NCBI GenBank assembly: GCA_017935565.1 | Contig: JAGBHK010000017.1 | Span: 124,001 to 188,000 of the forward strand | Origin: Lachnospiraceae bacterium | GTDB lineage: Bacteria > Bacillota > Clostridia > Lachnospirales > Lachnospiraceae | Direction of reading: 5' to 3' | Length of the DNA: 64,000 nucleotides | In this document: piece after piece, positions 1 through 8,842 of the stretch | Layout of the letters: every line of letters begins with the position of its first letter | Position numbering within the stretch: the first letter of the stretch is position 1 | Notes under the pieces: model-generated | Told to the model about the DNA's origin: nothing | Database searches by the model: none | The model's input: the letters and a program-made list of their open reading frames with translations, nothing else | Program-made: the position numbers and the translations under genes

Positions 1-303
<303 letters not shown>

Positions 304-312
304 AGGTGAGTC

Positions 313-720
313 ATGGCGGATTTATTTACATTAGAAATCATTTCGCCTGAAAGAATATTCTACAAGGGAGAAGTAAAATTCCTTGAAATGACTACATCTG
401 AAGGTGAAATCGGTGTTTATAAAAACCATATTCCTATGACAAATATTCTCGCACCGGGTATTGTTACAATACACGAGGAGAATGAAGTAAAGGAGGCGGC
501 TGTTCATTCAGGATTTGTTGTGATTTTGCAGGATTCTGTAAAAATTATGGCAGAAGTTGTGGAATGGCCTGATGAAATCGACGAAGCGCGTGCCAGAGAG
601 GCAAAGATAAGAGCTGAGCGTCGTCTTGCAGAAGGTGGCGATGCCATTGACATCGATAGAGCAGAATTGGCTCTTAAGAGGTCTATCGCAAGAATAAGAT
701 TAAGTGAACATAGGAAATAA
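313..720 (+). CDS. atpC: F1 ATP synthase subunit epsilon
   Basis: 135 residues, the usual length for the epsilon subunit, which forms part of the central stalk and regulates ATP hydrolysis. An N-terminal beta-sandwich (about 1-85, with LEIISPERIFYKGEV and the TSEGEIGVYKNHIP turn) precedes a C-terminal two-helix region (about 90-135) rich in Arg and Ala. The start is supported by a GAGGTG ribosome site at 304-309. It follows atpD directly and is the last atp gene, closed by a hairpin at 725-754. Nothing is odd in the gene itself. Confidence 0.97.
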   Translation: MADLFTLEIISPERIFYKGEVKFLEMTTSEGEIGVYKNHIPMTNILAPGIVTIHEENEVKEAAVHSGFVVILQDSVKIMAEVVEWPDEIDEARAREAKIRAERRLAEGGDAIDIDRAELALKRSIARIRLSEHRK

Positions 721-724
721 AATT

Positions 725-757
725 AAAGGGCTTGTCATGAGTGATGAGCCCTTTGTG
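725..757 (+). terminator. Terminator of the atp operon
   Basis: Stem AAAGGGCT (725-732) pairs exactly with AGCCCTTT (747-754) and can extend inward by wobble pairs. The T-run is short (CTTTGTGGATT), so termination may be incomplete and allow some readthrough into the gene at 795. Confidence 0.75.
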
Positions 758-794
758 GATTAAAAATTTATTTAAAATGTGAGGAGAGTTACAG

Positions 795-1373
795 ATGAGT
801 AAGATTAAAATTATAATACCTACAGTTGCAATTGTGGCATTGATGTTTATTTTATTTTGGAAGAGACTGTTTTCGGTAAATACAGCATATGATACAAAAT
901 TCTTTACAGGATATATTTGTGTGCTTATCCTTTTTATGTTTGCAACATATATGTTTCATTTCAAAAACGAATTCATTAATTTTATCCCACCAGTAATACT
1001 TTGTGTAGGGACATTGGTTGCACTCGTTATGTATAAAAATTGGAATGACGATGGCTATTATATTAATGCAGATGATGTTGAGAGTATAATCTATAAATAT
1101 TATGATGAAAATCAGAAACCTACTTTTAGAGATGTGGAAGTAGACTACACAGACAAAAAGGAAGAGATTATTGATAGATATAATAATGCTGATTGCGTAA
1201 AGAATTGGGATATGCTTGGAGATTACATAGGTTATGATACTTGGATTAGAATTCATTTGAAAGATGGAACAAGGATAACTATTGATCCGGCAGATTTTGT
1301 GAGTATAAGTAAAAAGGGAAGTGAATCGAGAAAATATAAAACAAGTGTGAGTATAGAAGAATTACTCCCATAG
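795..1373 (+). CDS. Membrane protein of unknown function, first gene of LytTR cassette
   Basis: 192 residues, not recognised as a named family. Three hydrophobic segments near 7-24, 36-53 and 61-80 should anchor it in the membrane. They are followed by a charged, probably cytoplasmic or surface domain of about 105 residues with a DADDVESIIYKYY-like start and a WIRIHLKDGTRITIDPADF segment. A GAGGAG ribosome site lies at about 781-786. It ends 16 bases before the response regulator start at 1390, so the two are probably cotranscribed. No clear promoter is seen between the atpC terminator and this gene. It may be an accessory or sensor part of the two-component system, but that is inference from position only. 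Confidence 0.75.
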   Translation: MSKIKIIIPTVAIVALMFILFWKRLFSVNTAYDTKFFTGYICVLILFMFATYMFHFKNEFINFIPPVILCVGTLVALVMYKNWNDDGYYINADDVESIIYKYYDENQKPTFRDVEVDYTDKKEEIIDRYNNADCVKNWDMLGDYIGYDTWIRIHLKDGTRITIDPADFVSISKKGSESRKYKTSVSIEELLP

Positions 1374-1389
1374 TTTTATGAGGTGTAAA

Positions 1390-2127
1390 ATGAAAGAAAT
1401 AAAAGTAGCAATCCTAGATGATGAGAAGGATAGTATTTGTAATATAAAATACATAGTGGAAAAGGTTTTTGGGCGTATTGAGCACAAAATATATGAATAC
1501 AGCAGTTCTGCTGAACTGTTAGACAGCGGTGCCTCGTGTGATATTTTGTTGATAGATATGGAACTAAAAGAAACAGGAGATTTGGATGAGGGAATAAATG
1601 TAGTAAAAAAATATCAGGAGAAGGGTGAAAATCCTATAGTAATTTTTGTTACATCCCACAATGAGTTTGCCAGAGATGGGTACAAAGTATCTGCATTTCG
1701 CTATGTTTGGAAAAACGAATTAAAAAACGAATTATATGAAGCACTTTTGGATGCATATGATGTGTTGCAAGATATGGAAACTATAATTTTATCCATTATG
1801 GATGCTAAAGGAAAGAAAATAGAATGCAAAAGAGAAATTGTTGTCAGTGAAATAGAGTATTTTGAGACTGAACTTCGAAAGGTGAGAATACATCTTAGAA
1901 ATGAAAGTATGCTTGTAAATGTGCCAATTAATGATTTGTTTGAAATGATAAATGACAGCAGATTTTATTTTGTACAACGTTCATATGTTGTAAATATGAG
2001 ATATGTGGCAGGTATGAATAAAAAAGAGATAGTTTTGTATAGTGGAGAAAAAATTCCGATAGGCAGAACTAAAAAGGAAGAAATAGAAGAAGTATTTTGG
2101 CAGGAAAAACGTATGAGGAGGTTGTAG
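1390..2127 (+). CDS. LytTR-family response regulator (AgrA/ComE type)
   Basis: 245 residues from ATG 1390, chosen because GAGGTG (1380-1385) precedes it; an ATG at 1378 overlaps that site. The N-terminal receiver domain has acidic residues D10/D11 and the predicted phosphorylated aspartate D56 in CDILLIDMEL. The C-terminal LytTR DNA-binding domain (about 145-245) shows the EIEYFETELRKVRIHL start and the FYFVQRSYVVNM segment. LytTR regulators bind pairs of short direct repeats about 21 bp apart; such a pair lies downstream at 3413-3442. The gene overlaps nothing and is 3 bases before its sensor kinase. It probably controls the secreted protein, lipoprotein and ABC genes that follow, and perhaps the gene at 12840. 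Confidence 0.93.
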   Translation: MKEIKVAILDDEKDSICNIKYIVEKVFGRIEHKIYEYSSSAELLDSGASCDILLIDMELKETGDLDEGINVVKKYQEKGENPIVIFVTSHNEFARDGYKVSAFRYVWKNELKNELYEALLDAYDVLQDMETIILSIMDAKGKKIECKREIVVSEIEYFETELRKVRIHLRNESMLVNVPINDLFEMINDSRFYFVQRSYVVNMRYVAGMNKKEIVLYSGEKIPIGRTKKEEIEEVFWQEKRMRRL

Positions 2128-2130
2128 AAA

Positions 2131-3393
2131 ATGCTTGAAAACAGCATTATTTATACTTTGGAAGTTATAAAATATTATTTGATAATGAAGTACTTACTAG
2201 GCTTTAAAGTGAGAAGAAATGCGCTTTTGAGTCTTGTTGGTGCTGGTGTAATTTTGCTGTTTTCTGCTTATGTTACAGTTACAGAAGATAATCCGATAGC
2301 ATTGTTTTTAGTGTACATTTTTGTAGAAATATTTATTTTGATTAAAGGAAAGAAAATTAATATTGTATTTGTTACTGGCTGGTTAATGATTATCGTTGGA
2401 ATGTTGGATAGTTTATTTCTTGTGATTGTTGAGATGGCTGCATATAAGGTCATAAGCGATGGATTGGTATTGCATTGCATAGGAAGCATAATGACAGCAG
2501 TATTTCTTGTGGTGTTAGTATATATAGTTAACAAAAAAACTCATGGAGAAAAGTTTGAAATTTCAAAAACATACTATATATATTTTACACTTTTGACTGG
2601 TGCAGAAGGTATATTGGTGACAATGTTAAAAATGATACTGGGGAATGACAATGGAGTTAAAGGATTAACTTTGATTTTTATATGCAGTATTATAATGATG
2701 CTCAATATAATTATTGTGTTGTGTTTAGCGGTTTCAAATGACGGATACAAGGAAAGAGACCGTATTAATAAAATGCATCTTAAAACTCAAGAGGAGTATT
2801 ATCTTTATCTTAAAGATAAAAATGAGGATATAAGAAAATTTAAGCATGATATGCAGGGACATTTGATAACAATGCATCAGTTAATGGCAAAAGGAGATGT
2901 ATCAAATGTTGAAAAGTATTTAGAAAAAATAGCAGAAAATATACATTCTGATAAAAAGGAAATAACAGTAAATAATGGCGTTGTAGATGCGATTATTCAT
3001 CAGAATTTATACGAAAGTAAGAAACAGAATATAGCGTTTAATGTGGAAGGACAATTGTTTGAAGAATGTGGAATTGAGCCATATGATTTGTGTGTTATAT
3101 TTGCGAATGTTTTGAAAAATGCCGTTGAAGCAAGCGGTAAATGTAATGAAAAATATATTGATATGAAAATAAATAGAACAAAAGAAAATATAGAAATATA
3201 TGTTGAAAACAGCTGTAATGATGAGGTAATTATAGAAGAAGGAGAATATGTAACAACAAAAGAAGATAATAACAACCATGGATATGGATTGAAAAATGTA
3301 TATGCAAGTGTTGAAAAGTATAATGGAGTTGTGACCATTGGTAACGAAGAAGGGAAGTTCTATATTAATATATTTATCCCTTTAATGAATTAA
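2131..3393 (+). CDS. Sensor histidine kinase, AgrC/ComD-like (HPK10, GHKL)
   Basis: 420 residues. The first ~200 residues hold six to seven hydrophobic segments, typical of quorum-sensing or peptide-sensing kinases. The phospho-acceptor is predicted to be H239 in KFKHDMQGHL. The GHKL ATP-binding domain follows, with an N-box in IFANVLKNAVEA and a glycine box in GYGLKNVYASVEKYNG. There is no HAMP domain or large extracellular loop, so the ligand probably acts in the membrane region. The start is set by AGGAGG at 2115-2120. It forms a tight pair with the LytTR regulator (3-base gap). The signal is unknown; a small secreted protein gene lies next at 3616 and is one candidate. Confidence 0.92.
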   Translation: MLENSIIYTLEVIKYYLIMKYLLGFKVRRNALLSLVGAGVILLFSAYVTVTEDNPIALFLVYIFVEIFILIKGKKINIVFVTGWLMIIVGMLDSLFLVIVEMAAYKVISDGLVLHCIGSIMTAVFLVVLVYIVNKKTHGEKFEISKTYYIYFTLLTGAEGILVTMLKMILGNDNGVKGLTLIFICSIIMMLNIIIVLCLAVSNDGYKERDRINKMHLKTQEEYYLYLKDKNEDIRKFKHDMQGHLITMHQLMAKGDVSNVEKYLEKIAENIHSDKKEITVNNGVVDAIIHQNLYESKKQNIAFNVEGQLFEECGIEPYDLCVIFANVLKNAVEASGKCNEKYIDMKINRTKENIEIYVENSCNDEVIIEEGEYVTTKEDNNNHGYGLKNVYASVEKYNGVVTIGNEEGKFYINIFIPLMN

Positions 3394-3410
3394 TGTGTTG
3401 ACAAAAAGTG

Positions 3411-3478
3411 CAGTTCGTGCAGGATTTTGTGTCGTTCGTGCATGGCATATTGTATTAACCTAATAAAAATGTTATAAC
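3411..3478 (+). promoter_or_regulatory. LytTR-type direct repeats and promoter
   Basis: Two copies of GTTCGTGCA lie at 3413-3421 and 3434-3442, 21 bp apart start to start, the spacing used by LytTR dimers. A -10-like TATAAC is at 3473-3478, 31 bases after the end of the second repeat, with no good -35, as expected for an activator-dependent promoter. It should drive the gene at 3616. Confidence 0.75.
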
Positions 3479-3615
3479 GAAATCACCCGGGAATAAGACA
3501 GTACGTGCGGAAAGGATAGGGAGATGACCGTTATTACTGCAAACATTTTTGAATGGTTGATAAGGTTGTTTACTTAACCTAAAAAAACTATATTGATGAA
3601 ATAGGAGGTAAAAAA

Positions 3616-4017
3616 ATGTCAATAAGATTAAAAAAGTTACTGATAACAATGTTGGTGGCTGTGATGTTCACAACCACTGTGTATGCGGGCACGTTTAATA
3701 TTGAAGGTGTGGTAGAGGGGGCAACCTATAATGAATGCCATTTTTCAATAGAGACAGAACAGAAAAACAACTATAACAAGGCTACAATTACCTTGAATAG
3801 TGGTGCAATTTATCATTACTGTTCGATATACGCACTATCGATTGATTGTATAGACCCAACTTCTAGAACAAACTTTGGTAATTTTCAATCAAATATTACA
3901 GTGAAAAATCTGACATATACTAAGACTAACCGTGGAGATTATTATCAGGTTGGAGCAGCAATACAAAGAGGTAGTTATGTAAAGAGAACTACAGTATCAG
4001 GAGTATTTACTCCATAA
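3616..4017 (+). CDS. Small secreted protein of unknown function
   Basis: 133 residues with a clear Sec signal peptide: basic start, hydrophobic core about 8-20, and likely cleavage after VYA (residue 24). The mature part of about 109 residues has three cysteines and a beta-rich look (alternating Thr/Ser/Tyr), with no recognised domain. The start is set by AGGAGG at about 3603-3608. It is the first gene behind the LytTR sites and is followed by lipoproteins and an ABC transporter. That layout resembles secreted peptide or bacteriocin plus immunity modules, but no known precursor motif or double-glycine leader is visible. Function is unknown; secretion is the safe statement. Confidence 0.85.
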   Translation: MSIRLKKLLITMLVAVMFTTTVYAGTFNIEGVVEGATYNECHFSIETEQKNNYNKATITLNSGAIYHYCSIYALSIDCIDPTSRTNFGNFQSNITVKNLTYTKTNRGDYYQVGAAIQRGSYVKRTTVSGVFTP

Positions 4018-4028
4018 GACATTAATAT

Positions 4029-4060
4029 ATCGTAGCCTGAAATTTTATTCAGGCTACGAT
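4029..4060 (+). other. Perfect 12-bp hairpin without T-run
   Basis: ATCGTAGCCTGA (4029-4040) pairs exactly with TCAGGCTACGAT (4049-4060) around an 8-base AT loop. AAAACC follows, so there is no U-tract. It lies between the secreted protein gene and the lipoprotein genes. It could be an RNA-processing or stability hairpin that sets different expression levels of the two parts of the operon. Confidence 0.7.
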
Positions 4061-4073
4061 AAAACCTTATGAA

Positions 4074-6498
4074 AGGAGTGCTTATGAAAAAGATAAATAA
4101 AATTGTATCAGTAATTTTAATTTCATCAATGTTTATAACAGCTTGTAAACCTATAACAGAAGAAAAGAAACTAGAACAGGAAGCAAAATCAAGCAATTCA
4201 AAGAAAGAACAAGTGGTATATGATACAGTGGATGATTTGGATTATTCGGGCACTCATATAAAAGGAATGTTAAAAAAGAATTTTAGGGTGGATGCCAAGA
4301 TTCCAGAATATATACCGGAAGTTGTGGGCGATTATGAGATGTCTAGTATGTGGAAGCATCAAGATGAAGATAGAACAGATGAGTTTGTTAAGTTGGTTGA
4401 TGATTATTTGGGATATGATGATACGATAACAATGGCTGATATAGGTTATGAAAAAACAGATTTTTCAGAGATGACAGCTATTGCCGATGGAGTATCTGGA
4501 ATGTATCACAGTAGTAAAATTCCTGAAGAAGATAATTATGGAAGAATACTATGTATACGTGAATCTATGCCAGAATACGGACAGTATAATAAGGATTTTA
4601 TTGACCCTATTGTAAACGAATTTTTAGAAGCAATGGCACCTTTTGTACCAGACGGCATAGATGGAACATATTCCTGTGTGCATTTTGAAGATTCATATAA
4701 GAATTACATAAATAATAAATACGGAGAAAAATCGCCATATTTGTTTTCGTGGACAAAACCTTTGCTATATGAGGAATTTTATATAGTAAGACTCGAGCCA
4801 CAGATAGAAGGAATAGGTTTTAAATCTATGAATAATAGAATAGGTTATGCAGCGGAAGATGGATATACATATGATGATGTTTTTCGATATCTGGGAGCAG
4901 ATGATAGTGTTGGTTTTGGAGCAAGCGTGATGAGTTCGGTTCAATTTTTGGATTTATACATTAATGCAGAGGGAGAAGTGTTTTCATTTAATTATTGTTA
5001 TACATTCGATATAGAAGAAAAGATAGGAGAAAACAGAATACTTCAACCTAAAGATATGATAGAAATTGTGTATAAGGAATATGAAGATGTATTGTTACTT
5101 AGTGAGATGGTGGTAACAGAGATGAATTTGAACTATTTAATGGTAATGGGAGAACCAGATGAAAATAAGTTTGTAAACGCATATCTTACACCGACGTGGG
5201 AAGTGTATGTGTATGATAAATTGAATAAAAAGTATTATCAGTATGTGTATTCAGCGGTTACAGGTGAAATGTTGAAGGTGAATTAGTTAGGAGTGCTTAT
5301 GAAAAAGATAAATAAAATTATATCAGTAATTTTAATTTCATCAATGTTTATAACAGCCTGTAAACCTATAACAGAAGAAAAGAAACTAGAACAGGAAGCA
5401 AAATCAAGCAATTCAAAGAAAGAACAAGTGGTATATGATACTGTGGATGATTTGGATTATTCGGGCACTCATATAAAAGGAATGTTAAAAAAGAATTTTA
5501 GGGTGGATGCCAAGATTCCAGAATATATACCGGAAGTTGTAGGTGATTATGAGATGTCTAGTATGTGGAAGTATCAAGATGAAGATAGAACAGATGAGTT
5601 TGTTAGATTGCTTGATGATTATTTGGGGTATGATGATACGATAACAATGGCTGATATAGGTTATGAAAAAACAGACTATTCAGAGATGACAGCTATTGCC
5701 GATGGAGTATCAGGGATGTATCGTAGTAGTAAAATTCCTAGAGAAGATAATTATTGGAGAATGGAGTTTATGAGGGAGTCTATGCCAGAATACGGGCAGT
5801 ATAATAAAGATTTTATTGACCCTATTGTAAATGAATTTTTAGAAGCAATGGCACCTTTTGTACCAGACGGCATAGATGGAACCTATTCCTGTGTACATTT
5901 TGAAGATTCATATAAGAATTATATAAATAACAAATACGGAGAAAAATCGCCATATTTATTTTCGTGGACAAAACCCTTGCTATATGAGGAATTTTACATA
6001 GTAAGACTTGAGCCTCAGATAGAAGGGATAGGTTTTAAATCTATGAATAATAGAATAGGTTATGATGCGGAAGACGGGTATACCTATGATGATGTTTTTC
6101 AGTATTGGGAAGCAGATGATAGTGTCGGTTTTGGAGCAAGTGTGAGGAGTTCGGTTCAACTTTTAGATTTATACATTAATGCAGAGGGTGAAGTTTTTCA
6201 TTTCAATTATCATCAATCTTTTAAGATAGAAGAAAAGATAGGAGAAAACAAAATACTTCAACCTAAAGATATGATAGAAATCGTGTATAAGGAATATGAA
6301 GATGTATTGTTACTTAGTGAGATGGTGGTAACAGAGATGAATTTGAACTATTTAATGGTAATGGGAGAACCAGATGAAAATAAGTTTGTAAACGCATATC
6401 TTACACCTACATGGGAAGTGTACGTGTTTGATGTTTTGAATAAAGGGTATTATCAGTATGTGTATTCAGCGGTTACAGGTGAAGTGTTGAAGGTAAAT
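4074..6498 (+). repeat. Tandem gene duplication (two ~1.2-kb units)
   Basis: Units 4074-5286 and 5289-6498 are direct repeats that begin at the shared GGAGTGCTTATG ribosome-site segment and run through the AAGGT(A/G)AA(T) gene ends. Nucleotide identity is high throughout, so the region could expand or collapse by recombination. Confidence 0.9.
4084..5286 (+). CDS. Lipoprotein, first tandem copy
   Basis: 400 residues from ATG 4084, which has AAGGAG at 4073-4078; an upstream ATG at 4069 overlaps that site. The type II signal peptide ends at lipobox FITAC, so Cys21 should be lipidated. The mature protein has a long acidic region, then a C-terminal part (LYINAEGEV, ILQPKDMIEI, LTPTWEVYVYD, YSAVTGEMLKV) that looks like PepSY/YycI-type repeats. 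That fold is an inference and no named family was recognised. The next gene is almost the same protein: by hand count about 28 substitutions in 400 residues. It sits between the secreted protein and the ABC transporter of the LytTR cassette, so it may be an immunity, receptor or scavenging protein on the outer membrane face. Confidence 0.9.
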   Translation: MKKINKIVSVILISSMFITACKPITEEKKLEQEAKSSNSKKEQVVYDTVDDLDYSGTHIKGMLKKNFRVDAKIPEYIPEVVGDYEMSSMWKHQDEDRTDEFVKLVDDYLGYDDTITMADIGYEKTDFSEMTAIADGVSGMYHSSKIPEEDNYGRILCIRESMPEYGQYNKDFIDPIVNEFLEAMAPFVPDGIDGTYSCVHFEDSYKNYINNKYGEKSPYLFSWTKPLLYEEFYIVRLEPQIEGIGFKSMNNRIGYAAEDGYTYDDVFRYLGADDSVGFGASVMSSVQFLDLYINAEGEVFSFNYCYTFDIEEKIGENRILQPKDMIEIVYKEYEDVLLLSEMVVTEMNLNYLMVMGEPDENKFVNAYLTPTWEVYVYDKLNKKYYQYVYSAVTGEMLKVN

Positions 6499-6510
6499 CA
6501 GTGTTTTTAG
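5299..6510 (+). CDS. Lipoprotein, second tandem copy
   Basis: 403 residues from ATG 5299; the GTG at 5293 overlaps the GGAG site. It has the same lipobox (FITAC, Cys21) and nearly identical first 90 residues as the copy at 4084. Differences cluster in three surface-like patches: the NYWRMEFMRES stretch, the FQYWEAD stretch and the region around FHFNYHQSF. It also carries a three-residue C-terminal extension (QCF). The duplicated unit includes the ribosome-site region (GGAGTGCTTATG in both). The clustered changes suggest recent duplication followed by divergence of binding surfaces, which is inference. Function is unknown, as for its twin. Confidence 0.9.
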   Translation: MKKINKIISVILISSMFITACKPITEEKKLEQEAKSSNSKKEQVVYDTVDDLDYSGTHIKGMLKKNFRVDAKIPEYIPEVVGDYEMSSMWKYQDEDRTDEFVRLLDDYLGYDDTITMADIGYEKTDYSEMTAIADGVSGMYRSSKIPREDNYWRMEFMRESMPEYGQYNKDFIDPIVNEFLEAMAPFVPDGIDGTYSCVHFEDSYKNYINNKYGEKSPYLFSWTKPLLYEEFYIVRLEPQIEGIGFKSMNNRIGYDAEDGYTYDDVFQYWEADDSVGFGASVRSSVQLLDLYINAEGEVFHFNYHQSFKIEEKIGENKILQPKDMIEIVYKEYEDVLLLSEMVVTEMNLNYLMVMGEPDENKFVNAYLTPTWEVYVFDVLNKGYYQYVYSAVTGEVLKVNQCF

Positions 6511-6524
6511 TTAGGTGGTGGATT

Positions 6525-7283
6525 ATGAGAACTATATTAACATCTAAACGTTTTTGGATAACAATGATGTTGGTAGCGTTGTTTAGATTTTTGGATTTAC
6601 TTCCTTTAATTGTTTCGTATTCATATGTAGAAAATGGAAAATGGCAAAATATTTATGATGTAGTTGGCTTGCACCAATGTATAGGTATATCAATGTTTGC
6701 GTTGATAATTAGAATGGTGCCGGTACTTACATATAGTAGCGAGTTCTGTGATAATTACAAATCAAATTATCTTACATATGCATTAATGAGAAAAGGAAAA
6801 ACATATTATTGCGTTACGACAGCTATAAAATGTGCTTTAAGTACGTTTTTGTGTGTTTTAATAGGTGAAGTTATAGTTGTATTGGGGCTTATGACAATAT
6901 TAGATTTTAATCACAATACGACGGTTAATGTACAAGGGGTTGTGATGAATGATGGGCAGGCAATTTTTGATATTTCTTCAAGAATTTATCTGTTGTCACT
7001 AAGAGGGGCGTTCTATGGCGTGGTTACAATGCTGCTTTCGATTTTTACATTGAATAAATTTGTTATTTATTCTATTCCAATAATACTTCATTTCTTCTTT
7101 ATGTATTTTGGAGTGGATTATTTAAAAATTGATACAATGTACAATCCAGCAATGGTGTTTGACTTTTTTGCATTAGGTTATGAAAAACCGATTCAAAGTC
7201 TTATATATTCGACAGTGTATCTTATTGTAACGGTTTTCATTTTGGAACGACTAATGGAGAAAAGGATTGAGAGGTGTTACTAA
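6525..7283 (+). CDS. ABC-2-type permease-like membrane protein
   Basis: 252 residues from ATG 6525, chosen because TTAGGTGGTGG (about 6511-6521) precedes it. It is very hydrophobic with about six membrane segments: two near the start (about 10-30 and 50-75), a YKSNYLTYALMRKGKTYY cytoplasmic loop, two more, and a last one before a basic C-terminus. The size and loop pattern fit the membrane half of ABC-2 exporters such as bacteriocin-immunity EG-type subunits. It overlaps the next permease by one base (TAATG) and lies in the same operon as the ATPase at 8133. Substrate is unknown. Confidence 0.78.
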   Translation: MRTILTSKRFWITMMLVALFRFLDLLPLIVSYSYVENGKWQNIYDVVGLHQCIGISMFALIIRMVPVLTYSSEFCDNYKSNYLTYALMRKGKTYYCVTTAIKCALSTFLCVLIGEVIVVLGLMTILDFNHNTTVNVQGVVMNDGQAIFDISSRIYLLSLRGAFYGVVTMLLSIFTLNKFVIYSIPIILHFFFMYFGVDYLKIDTMYNPAMVFDFFALGYEKPIQSLIYSTVYLIVTVFILERLMEKRIERCY

Positions 7284-8122
7284 TGAGTATGTTAAGAATG
7301 GCTATGACAGATATCGTAAAAGCATTCAAAAATCCTAAGTTTTGGATACTTGTTATACTTGGAATGTTTTTCTTGTCTAGCGAAACGAGAGAATTGAGAA
7401 TGCTTGCAAGTCAACATGAATTAGGAATACCACCTTTTATATATCCTATATATATGCTGGACTGGAGAGGGCGTATGTATTCACTTGTATTAATTGTAAT
7501 GCTTATGAGTGAAGCTCCGTTCTATAACGACAATGAAGTTTATGTTGCGGTGAGAGTGAACAGATTTAAGTGGTTGACTGGTAAAATAATGTTTATTGTG
7601 TTGATGTCTTTTGTATTCCAGGTAATTATGGTTGCAGTATCAGCGTTAGTGCTTGAAAATAACTTGGGATTGGGTAATGAGTGGGGAGATGTAATTGTTA
7701 CATATATTAAGTCAATGCAAGGATTGATTTCCGAAGGTGGAGTTATTTCTAACGATAAATTATTGGAAATGTCGCCATTGCCGATACTTGGTTATGAATT
7801 TCTATTGATGGTATTAATCAGTATTATAATTGGATTAATGACATTTATTTTAAATGGTGTGCTGCAAAGTTATGTAGGAACAGTAATTATGGGTGTGGTA
7901 GTTCTGTTAGATATTTATTTAGAGGATTTTTCGTTTGTGACTTTTTCAAATGCAATGTTTGAAATGCCTACTAAATGGATTGATTTAAGTTACATTATTT
8001 CTTCCAAGGAACTATCTTTTAATGGTGCATTAGCATATATGAGTATTATGATTCTTGTGCTCGCGATGGTATGCTATGTTTTGGTTGGATTAAGAAAAAT
8101 AAAGATGGTAAGAAACGTGTAG
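7283..8122 (+). CDS. ABC-2-type permease-like membrane protein
   Basis: 279 residues from ATG 7283, which shares its A with the stop codon of the previous gene; GAGAGGTG at 7269-7276 serves as ribosome site. Six hydrophobic segments are visible with a PFYNDNEVYVAVRVNRFKW loop, a typical pattern for ABC-2 permeases where a conserved charged loop contacts the ATPase. It ends 10 bases before the ATPase gene. Together with the gene at 6525 it should form a heterodimeric membrane channel. Export, immunity or envelope stress relief are all possible; the sequence does not decide. Confidence 0.8.
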   Translation: MSMLRMAMTDIVKAFKNPKFWILVILGMFFLSSETRELRMLASQHELGIPPFIYPIYMLDWRGRMYSLVLIVMLMSEAPFYNDNEVYVAVRVNRFKWLTGKIMFIVLMSFVFQVIMVAVSALVLENNLGLGNEWGDVIVTYIKSMQGLISEGGVISNDKLLEMSPLPILGYEFLLMVLISIIIGLMTFILNGVLQSYVGTVIMGVVVLLDIYLEDFSFVTFSNAMFEMPTKWIDLSYIISSKELSFNGALAYMSIMILVLAMVCYVLVGLRKIKMVRNV

Positions 8123-8132
8123 GAGGGCAAAA

Positions 8133-8774
8133 ATGAAATCTGAAAAATATATAATAGAAGTAGTTAATGCTGTGAAAAAATATAAAGAAACTATAGCGGT
8201 TAATGATGTGTCGTTAAATTTTGAAAGAAACAAAATAACGGGTATCATTGGTCGAAATGGTTCGGGAAAGACTGTTTTGTTAAAATGCATTTGTGGTTTA
8301 ACAAAACTTTCATCAGGCAAAATAATGGTGGACGGTAAAATTATTGGTCGAGATATTGAAACACCTAAAAGCATTGGAGTTATTATTGAAACCCCAGGAT
8401 TTATACAGGAATTTAGTGGTTTGAAAAACCTAGAAATCCTGTATATGATGAATAATAAAAAGGACAAGGAAAAACTGAAAGAAGTGATGAGAACTGTAGG
8501 TTTAAATCCTGATGATAAAAAGCGAGTTTCAAAATATTCTCTAGGAATGAAGCAACGTTTGGGAATTGCACAAGCGATTATGGAAAACCCTGATATATTG
8601 ATTTTGGATGAACCTACAAATGCATTGGATAAGCATGGAGTTGATGAATTCAGACAATTGCTTCTTAAATTAAAAGGCGAAGGAAAAACAATTATTATAG
8701 CAAGTCATAATTCGGCAGATATCGAGTTACTGTGTGATACTGTTTATGAATTAGATGGTGGCAAGATAATATAA
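8133..8774 (+). CDS. ABC transporter ATP-binding protein
   Basis: 213 residues, on the short side for an ABC ATPase but complete in motifs: Walker A GRNGSGKT (40-47), signature YSLGMKQR (about 134-141), Walker B ILILDEPT with its glutamate, D-loop NALD and switch histidine in ASHN. It is cytoplasmic and should power the two permeases at 6525 and 7283. AGGAGG at 8121-8126 gives the start. It closes the LytTR-linked operon and is followed by the hairpin at 8787-8835. The family is that of bacteriocin-immunity or BcrA-like ATPases by gene layout; the substrate is not predictable. Confidence 0.93.
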   Translation: MKSEKYIIEVVNAVKKYKETIAVNDVSLNFERNKITGIIGRNGSGKTVLLKCICGLTKLSSGKIMVDGKIIGRDIETPKSIGVIIETPGFIQEFSGLKNLEILYMMNNKKDKEKLKEVMRTVGLNPDDKKRVSKYSLGMKQRLGIAQAIMENPDILILDEPTNALDKHGVDEFRQLLLKLKGEGKTIIIASHNSADIELLCDTVYELDGGKII

Positions 8775-8786
8775 AATGTATAAAAA

Positions 8787-8841
8787 CCTCCAAACAGGTT
8801 AATAATGTCAAAAAGACAATTAATCAGTTTGGAGGCATTTT
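8787..8841 (+). terminator. Terminator hairpin that also covers the next ribosome site
   Basis: CCTCCAAAC (8787-8795) pairs with GTTTGGAGG (8827-8835), with further inner pairing (GTC/GAC), and is followed by CATTTTT. The 3' arm contains GGAGG, the ribosome site of the GTG start at 8843. Transcripts reading in from upstream would therefore hide that site. Confidence 0.8.
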
Positions 8842-8842
8842 T

